From positions 1,739,296 through 1,803,295 of the forward strand of contig OX637292.1 in assembly GCA_951799445.1 (NCBI GenBank): a DNA stretch of 64,000 nucleotides. The letters are read 5' to 3'. A program made the position numbers and the translations under genes. Position 1 is the first letter of the stretch; every line of letters starts with the position of its first letter. The stretch is from Pseudisothecium myosuroides (taxonomy: Eukaryota > Streptophyta > Bryopsida > Hypnales > Lembophyllaceae). Of the stretch, positions 57,325 to 64,000 are shown piece after piece. The notes beneath the pieces are model-generated. The model did not search any database, had not been told where the DNA came from, and saw only the letters and a list, made by a program, of their open reading frames with translations.

Positions 57325-58343
57325 TGTTGTACGCGTAATCTAGGCGTAAGTATTTTTAACAACAAAACGTGCTAAAATGACACAAGTTATCGTCCCAGGA
57401 GATTCCAGATGTTGATTCAAAAATTAGAATTTCTAGACCTCTAAGTTTCCGGACTTTGACCACCTCAAGAGGGGTCCTTTCAACACACGAACTCTTTTCC
57501 GGAACTACTTCCTTTCCGGATTCTCTTCCGGATCCGGCTCTACCCAATCTTCCGGTTCCGTCTTTCTAACAAGTTGGTTTTCTATACCTCTGTTTTACCC
57601 TCAGAGGGTTCCTCACTTGCTCTTTCCAAGGGGTAGGGAACTGCACCACTCCGTATCTGACATAAACTCTATTAACATAAAACAAAACACTACCCAAGAA
57701 TAGATCTAGTCGAGTAAATAGGGTGGCATCCTCACAACATCCCGGATGGCTTATCCGGAAAGCTGGTCACACATGGTAGCGTTAGGTCCTCCTTACTACA
57801 ACGAAGGATATCGGACTTCCGGAACTAAGGGAATGACTTCTTAGTTCTCGACCGCTCATGAGGTTGACTAGCCTTCCGGATGGGTGGAAATATTCCTCTG
57901 GCGGTCGCCTATCTCCGCACGGAACAATCCCTGCGAATTCCGGACTAGCTTCCGGACCATTCCTTGGTCTCCACCGGATTACCGTACCAGCGATTTAAAG
58001 GCGCCACTTTCTCACTGCGCAAGTCTAAAAGCTCATCCGCAAAACACACTTAGCCTAATCCGGTAGTCCACAAATCCGGACTCCTCCCCTTGCACACTCT
58101 CACTTACACATCCACACAAGTGACTATAGACGCGATACGCAAGAGAATAATCCAACGAGTGCTTTCCTGAATGCTTCAGATTAAATGAACAAGGAAAAGG
58201 AATGACAGGCCAACAAGCCGGCCTGCCCTTAAAAACCCACAAAAAGGTAGCCCAAACGGCCACCAGAAAATCGGCCAACGGCCAACTAAAAAGCAAAAAG
58301 GCAACGGCCCTGAAGACCGTTCCGGGAATACTGGTAAACCGTT
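57325..58343 (-). mobile_element. LTR3 copy C, 3' fragment
   Basis: Starts at the LTR end (plus strand TGTTGTACGCGTAATC) and matches about 1 kb of LTR3, with the CCTCTG hairpin. It is cut at 58343 (AAACCGTT) by the end of copy D. Left flank GTGCC; no partner is visible because the 5' part is missing. Confidence 0.8.
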
Positions 58344-60146
58344 TGTCGAGCGCGTAATCTAGGCGTAAGTATTTTTAACAGCAAAACGTGCTAAAATGAC
58401 ACAAGTTATCGTCCCAGGAGATTCCAGACGTTGCTTCAAAATTAGTGTTTCGAGACCTCTAAGTTTCCGGACTTTGACCACCTCGAGAGGGGTCCTTTTA
58501 ATACACAAACTCTTTTCCGGAACTACTTCCTTTCCGGATTCTCTTCCGGATCCGGCTCTACCCAATCTTCCGGTTCCGTCTTTCTAACAAGTTGGTTTTC
58601 TATACCTCTGTTTTACCCTCAGAGGGTTCCTCACTTGCTCTTTCCGAGGGGTAGGGAACTGCACCACTCCATATCTGACATAAACATAAAACAAAACACA
58701 ACCCAAGAACAGATCTAGTTGAGTAAACAGGGTGGCATCCTCACAATATCCCGGATGGCCTATCCGGAAAGTTGGTCACACAGGGTAGCGTTAGATCCTC
58801 CTTACTACAACGACAGATACCGGACTTCCGGAACTAAGGGAATGACTTCCTAGCTCTCGACCGCTCATGAGGTTGACTAGCCTTCCGGATGGGTGGAAAT
58901 ATTCCTCTGGCGGTTGCCTATCTCCGCACGGAATTGCCCCTGCGAATTCCGGACTAGCTTCCGGACCACTCCTTGGTCTCCACCGGATTACCGTACCAGC
59001 GATTTAAAGGCGCCACTTTCTCACTGCGCAAGTCTAAAAACTCATCCGTAAAACACACTTAGCCTAATCCGGCAGTCCAAGAATCCGAACTCCTCCCCTT
59101 GCACACTCTCACTTACACATCCACACAAGTGACTATAGACGCGATACGCAAGAGAATAATCCAACGAGTGCTTTCCTGAATGCTTCAGATTAAATGAACA
59201 AGGAAAAGGAATGACAGGCCAACAAATCGGCCTGCCCTTAAAACCCCCCAAAAAGGCAATCCAAATGGCCACCAGAAAAACCGGCCAATGGCCAAACAAA
59301 AAGCAAAAAGGAAACGGCCCTGAAGACCGTTCCGGAAATACTGGAAAATTGTTTAATTCCTAAAAGTCCGAAACTACTGGTCCCACATCTGGAAAATCCG
59401 GTTCCGGAACTACCATCCTGGTAAGATCCTAACTATAATTACGGCTACCCTAGATAGTCACCTATTTCTCTTAGCCTTCTTTACAGAAGTGCCACCCTGA
59501 GACGGCGATTCACCTGTCTTCTGGGGTGGGGTGTACTTCGTCTTCGACCTGGTCCGGGGAGGCTGCAACTCTTCTTCCTCCGATTGAGTCGTCTCCTCCT
59601 CCTCTTTCGATTCCGGGTCCGTCTCGCTCAGTAGCCGTCGCCCCCTTGGTTTCGGAACAGTAAGATCGATGAGCTGGGACGGTGGCGGTGTCTGGAAAAA
59701 GGGCTGGAGCATGTGAGTGAAACTCACCGGATCCGTCCGAGCTGGGTTCAACACCGTTCCGGGTAAAGCTGGTTCCCGAAAAGTAGAAGCAACCGGTTTG
59801 TCGGGGAAGAGATTCGCCACCGACGCAGTTCTTTCGGCTAGAACGCCTAGGACAACGTCCTTTACCGGAGTCGAGGCCGCAAACTGCTTCACTAGCGACC
59901 TCCTCTTTTGGGCCGATGCTGTTCCGGCTTGGGACGTTCCGGCAATTGTTTTACTCTTTGCCAGAGAAGGCTGGTTCTGTGCCCCTCCTTCTTGGAGATC
60001 CTGACCCAGGTCAAAAAGGCCTTGGTCTAACCCCTCAAGCGGATCCAAGTTTCCCAATAGTTGCCGAACTTCCTTGAGCATTCCTTCAATCCGGACTTCA
60101 AAATCTACGAGGATGCTCACCACCTTCGTTCCGGCCACGTGACCAT
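58344..60146 (-). mobile_element. LTR3 copy D, 3' part, inserted in copy C
   Basis: Begins TGTCGAGCGCGTAATC on the plus strand directly inside copy C, giving a head-to-tail pair of LTR3 ends 1.02 kb apart. It runs into the LTR3 protein gene and is broken at 60146 by LTR1 copy e. Confidence 0.82.
59458..60146 (-). pseudogene. LTR3 protein, C-terminal fragment
   Basis: Open frame for about 229 codons from GHVAGTKVVSILVDFEVRIE to KRNR-stop. It contains EVRQLLGNLDPLEGLDQGLF, SAQKRRSLVKQFAASTPVKD and SQLIDLTVPKPRGRRLLSE. The N-terminal domain is missing beyond LTR1 copy e; the apparent upstream extension is LTR1 sequence in the same frame. No stop in this part. Confidence 0.78.
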
Positions 60147-63100
60147 TGTCGCAGCACAGAGTAAGCAAATTCCCTGTTATACTCCCAAAAACCACTTTAA
60201 AGCATAACAAAATGACTCTAAAGATCGAACCCACGAGATTCTGTGAAGTGTCTAGCACTATTCCCAACTTAAGCTCAGCCAGTATCCAATTTCTACATTC
60301 CGGTCCTAGATCTAAAACCGGAAACAACAACACACCGAAAACAACGACCAGACCTCTCTCTATTTCTTCCGGTCTACCAAGCTATTCGGTCCCGTAAAAC
60401 TTCCACCACCCAGGATCCTAACACTTCTGATCCTGGAACTCCTCTAGACCGATCCGATCCGGTCCTCACACACTTACTCTCACTCCACTCCGGTTTAGTT
60501 TAGCCTCTGTTTCACCATCAGAGGGTTCGCCGCTTGCTTTTGAGAGTGGCAGGCCCGCCACTCCTTCCGTGACTTATAGTGGCTGAAGACCCACTTCTCT
60601 AATCCACTACTTCCTACACTAGCGCGGATCCGGTTTGATCTCTCACAGCCACCCGGACAGCGATCCGGTTTGCAGGTCACATAAAGACCCCCCGTACGAT
60701 CCTCTCATACTACAACGACCTTGATGCCAAGTTCCCTCCGTGCGGAGTTAGGTGGTTACAAGCGAACTCGTCCGTTCCAACATCAACTAAAGTTCTTCCG
60801 TTTACCAACTAGGGCAGCGAGACCTCACGGGAGATCGGGCACTCAACCGGATTTTCTATCCAGGAGTTCTAGCGCGTTTAAGGACTCCTTCCCTATCCGC
60901 CTAGCCTAACAATGGTTTTCTCGCCCGGAATCGTGAACTGTAGAGGCGCTGAGGAACTGAAATCCACTCCCAACACTTAGAAAACCCACTCACATGCACA
61001 TAAGAACAAAACAAACACACCAAGGGGAGAAATCTCTCTAGAATCTGCATACATTTTCCTAACTCCTCACCAAAACAGCCCTGCCACGCGCGGGAGAGAC
61101 GTACAACAAGAAATCAATAGAAAATGCATGAAAACTCAAGGGAAAAGACTCCCAGTCTCCTTCGCAGAGACTGACTATATACATTTTAAAACCCAAAAGT
61201 CAACAAAAAGCGGCCCGGAAAGTCCGCGCGGAACTTTCGGTCCCCGCCGAGCCGGCCAGACCGGAAAACATCCGATCCAGACCAGACACATCCGGATCAA
61301 ACCCGGTCCGGTCCTAACTAACAAATATTTACAACTAAAATCCTAACTACCCTACCATAACCGGATCTACTCCTTGATCCGTTCCTTCGTCCATGACTTC
61401 GTCTTCGCCTTGGTGCACGCTCTGTTCTTGATCCGCACCCTGATCTGGGGTCAGATCCATACTTTGATCTGACCTCGGGTTCAGTGGGGGACTTCTGGGC
61501 GGGTCCGTTCCAAGCTGCTCGAAAACGTCCGTCAGGTTCCGGTTCCGCTCCCCTGTTTCACGTTCTGAGAGATCCGGTGACGAATCCAGGTTGATGGTGT
61601 GCGCGAGTTTCCTCCCACTCTTCTTGGACTGGGGAGTCCGATCCTTTCCTTCCGTTGGAATGCCCACGTTCGGAAAAGATCCAGGCATTGAAAGGTCGGA
61701 CAGATGGAACGACCGTGACAACGTCACTCCGTTCAGCTTCCTGCTGCTCTCCTCCATCCGGTTTGCAGCCTCTCGCGCGTCCATCATGACTAACTCCACC
61801 TTTTCGGAGTAGTCTGTCAAAATCCGGACCAACCTGGTCCCGGATATCTTATTCTCCTTGAGGACTCCCTCGTCAAACAACTTTGACTTGGTGATGGCCT
61901 CTCCGGTTGCTCCGAATGTGGCCTTCACGTCCTCCGCTACTTTCCGGGTAGCCTCTGCCATCTCCCGGGTGGTAGCCATGTCCTCCTTGAGGAGCAACAT
62001 TTCCGTCTTCAACGACTCGTTCTCCTCCTGGAGTCGTCGGATCTCCGCCTCTTGCTTCCGGATCTCATCCGGGCTGGAGATAAAATCTGCAACCACTCCT
62101 GCCAGGTTGCTGTTTACTGGTGCTCCCACCAGCTCGCTGATCTGATTCAGAATCAGCTTCTTCACCGTCCAGTTTGCTCGCACATCACTCAGGATGTTGA
62201 CCAGCTGGTTGAACGGATCCGTCGGATCCGATCCGGAAGGACCCGGTTCTTCAGAAACCGGTTTCTTCCCTGGGCTGGAGGTCTCAACCGGAGGGGTTGG
62301 GGTTCCTCTCCGGTTAGGAGGCGTCGTCTTCTGCCGCTTGTGCTGCGGCCGGTGTAGCTCCTCCTCTTCCTCTTCTTCCTCCTCGGAACCGGATACTTCT
62401 TCCTGTTCTTCTTCTTCCGATTCCAATTCCCCATATTTCAGGAGTGACTCATGCATCTTCCACTCCTTCTCCTCCGTATCCGTGAGGAGTTGATGGTGCT
62501 TGTACAGATGGACGAGGTAGGGACTCAACGGAGTCGGTCTACTTCCTCCGATCTTCGGAATGAGCCGGTTGACCAGGTCGAACAAAATCCTGGCCCAGTC
62601 CACTTTCCGTTACCCGCTCAGGGCTCCGAAAATGAGGTTTCCGATGGCTATGGTCACCCTCGTCGGCTTCTCCGGGTGGATGATCGGAACCAGGAACTGG
62701 AGAAGGTTCCGATGCCAGTCGTCCAGACAATCTGCCACCGCGTGCCCATCCTTGGAGTCCACGTTGCACCGGAATTTCCCCCGAGTGTAACCCTCCTTCG
62801 AGGAAGCCATCCCTCGACCTCCAGACCGGAATTCATACACGGCCTTCCACATCTCCTCCGTCCAGTTGCCCGGACTTCTGCGGAGAGTTCTCTCAAACTG
62901 GTTGGAGAGCTTTCCGAGTAACTCTCGAATCATCTGCTCCTCCCGAAACCCCCAGGGTTTATCGATCAGTCCTCCGCAGCCCATCTTGGCCAAATCCTCC
63001 ATCAGGTTGTCCTTTTCCTTCTCGTCCGTTGGAATAACCGGACACACCTTCCGGAGTTTTACTTCTGCTGCGGAGGAACTGGACGGCCCTGCTCTACTCT

Positions 63101-63631
63101 TACGGAGCTGAGGCATGGACACGAACTGTGCTAACCGGATCCTGACTGAGGCTACCTTTCCCTCTCCTAGCCGCACGTCCCGTTTCTCACCTTCGCTCTT
63201 CCGATCTCAACCGGAATACCTCTAAACCTGCAACGCACACTAAAGCGCTGCGCGCCCTAACACTCTAACACGCACACACAAACCAACTCAAAATAAGAAA
63301 GCAAAACGCTGGGAAGAGAGGCTAAGTACGCGCTGGAGCGAGATTTCCGCAAATGAAGATTGAAAAAGAGTGGCCGCTGGATTGGTCAGCCCATATATAG
63401 TCTAATCTGTCATCATGACCAAATCCGTTCCTGACCCATTCCGATCCAACTCAGATCCGTTCTAACTCTAATCCGGTTCAGATTCAGATCAAATCCGGAT
63501 TGTCATCTATTCCGTTCCATTAGTTAATTTCCGGTTATCGGTTACCTCCTACTCGAACCCGGATCCCAGATCACGGTTTCCGTTCCAAGATTTAGATAAC
63601 TTACAAAAAACCAAAAATTTACCTTGCGACA
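60147..63631 (-). mobile_element. LTR1 copy e, at a rearranged junction
   Basis: Complete LTR1, 3485 bp, from TGTCGCAAGG (63631) to GCTGCGACA (60147) on the sense strand. Left flank ACCAT (LTR3 protein gene) and right flank TAGTC (gypsy pol) do not match, so it is not a simple insertion. Nearly identical to copy d in inverted orientation. Confidence 0.9.
61347..63116 (-). pseudogene. LTR1 protein, copy e, one premature TAA
   Basis: Identical in layout to 53129-54898, with the same TAA (62610-62612) after GALSG. Differences from copy d are few, for example SFPNVG against SFLNVG and PRSDQSMDLTPDQGADQ against PRKDQSMDLTPDQGEDQ. Frame open on both sides of the stop. Confidence 0.8.
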
Positions 63632-64000
63632 TAGTCATGGTGGCGAAATGACCTCCAGATAGTCCGGAATGTAAGGCTCTCATCACCTTCTTCCGTTCCT
63701 TGACCTCCAAGCACCTTCTGAGTTGGTCATCTGCCCCCATTTTGAACAAGGTTCCCTTAATCAATGAATAAGGAGCCACCTTTTTCTGGAAGACACTCTT
63801 CTCTTCTCGATTCAGCCCTTCTGGATATCGCTGTTCCGTCAGATACGTAATGATATGCCGGAAGTCTGAAGAGTCTCCCTCTTCTAAATGGAAGACCATT
63901 TCCTCCTCCCTTTCCGGAAACTCATCCGGGAAATCGGCGGAAATGTCTCCCATTGCACTAGTTCCTCTCTGTCTTGACAAGAAGTCAGCATTCGCATTGG
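63632..64000 (-). pseudogene. pol: Ty3/gypsy pol fragment, RNase H to integrase zinc-binding region
   Basis: Enters from the right edge with NANADFLSRQRGTS, the linker typical after gypsy RNase H. It continues YSLIKGTLFKMGADDQLRRC and VMRALHSGLSGGHFATMT, the start of the HHCC integrase zinc-binding domain (HxxxxxGH). It is cut there by LTR1 copy e before the Cys pair. It may belong to the LTR1 or another gypsy family; only this end is visible. Confidence 0.8.

Noticed and set aside
1..64000. tRNA genes, rRNA genes, CRISPR arrays or bacterial-type operons
   Set aside because: None seen on reading both strands. The repeats are LTRs, MITEs and minisatellites, and the genes have spliceosomal introns.

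Overview
The window is nuclear DNA from a plant-lineage (streptophyte) genome, made almost entirely of nested transposable elements and the decayed genes they landed in. Evidence for a plant: GT-AG introns, CACTA (TNP2/DUF4218/DUF4216) and Mutator-like transposases, a Ty3/gypsy element with the PBS TGGCGCCGCTGCCGGGGA, a Stowaway-like MITE, and degenerate CCCTAAA (plant telomere) repeats near 48.3 kb. The ParB-like genes and large repeats would fit an early-diverging lineage such as a charophyte or bryophyte, but I cannot name the species.

Three LTR families organise the window. LTR1 (about 3.485 kb, TGTCGCAAGG...CTGCGACA) occurs at 7310-8872 (partial), 11724-16624, 18981-22464, 52614-56098 and 60147-63631. 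LTR3 (about 3.48 kb, TGTGGGAGTACG...CGCGNNCGACA on its sense strand) occurs at 1560-6453, 30025-35864, 57325-58343 and 58344-60146. LTR2 (about 1.41 kb, TGTCACGCCCC...GGGTCGTGACA) occurs at 4957-6363, 8873-10281 and 14840-16248. Six insertions have clear 5-bp target duplications and look like solo LTRs. LTR1 is shown to be a real LTR by one copy followed by a PBS and a gag gene (11724 down to 10282). LTR1 and LTR3 both carry, inside the LTR and in sense orientation, a long reading frame for related 590-630-residue proteins: a globular N-terminal domain, an acidic and basic linker, a coiled coil and a Pro/Asp/Gln-rich tail. This is the most unusual system here.

Layout: 0.1-7.3 kb, a multi-exon minus-strand gene with a ParB-like motif, split by an LTR3 that itself holds an LTR2. 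7.3-16.6 kb, a rearranged LTR1 element (3' LTR remnant, LTR2, gag, PBS, 5' LTR holding another LTR2). 16.6-23.5 kb, a Mutator-like transposase with a Cys/His (WRKY-GCM1-like) domain and SWIM finger, cut by an LTR1. 23.5-26.7 kb, AT-rich DNA with four MITE or foldback elements. 26.9-39.4 kb, a minus-strand ParB-like gene and an FCP1/NIF-like gene, possibly one transcription unit, cut by an LTR3 that holds a 2.4-kb non-autonomous CACTA. The introns and upstream region are studded with a 21-bp palindrome. 40.3-49.3 kb, mostly gene-free AT-rich repeats. 49.3-57.2 kb, a CACTA transposase on the minus strand cut by an LTR1. 57.3-64 kb, two LTR3 pieces, an LTR1 and a gypsy pol fragment.

Premature stops in unrelated families fall repeatedly where an intact relative or the context has glutamine (CAG/CAA to TAG/TAA), as expected for C-to-T decay of methylated, silenced DNA. 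Few, if any, of these genes look functional. The best preserved frame is the LTR1 protein at 12925-14694.
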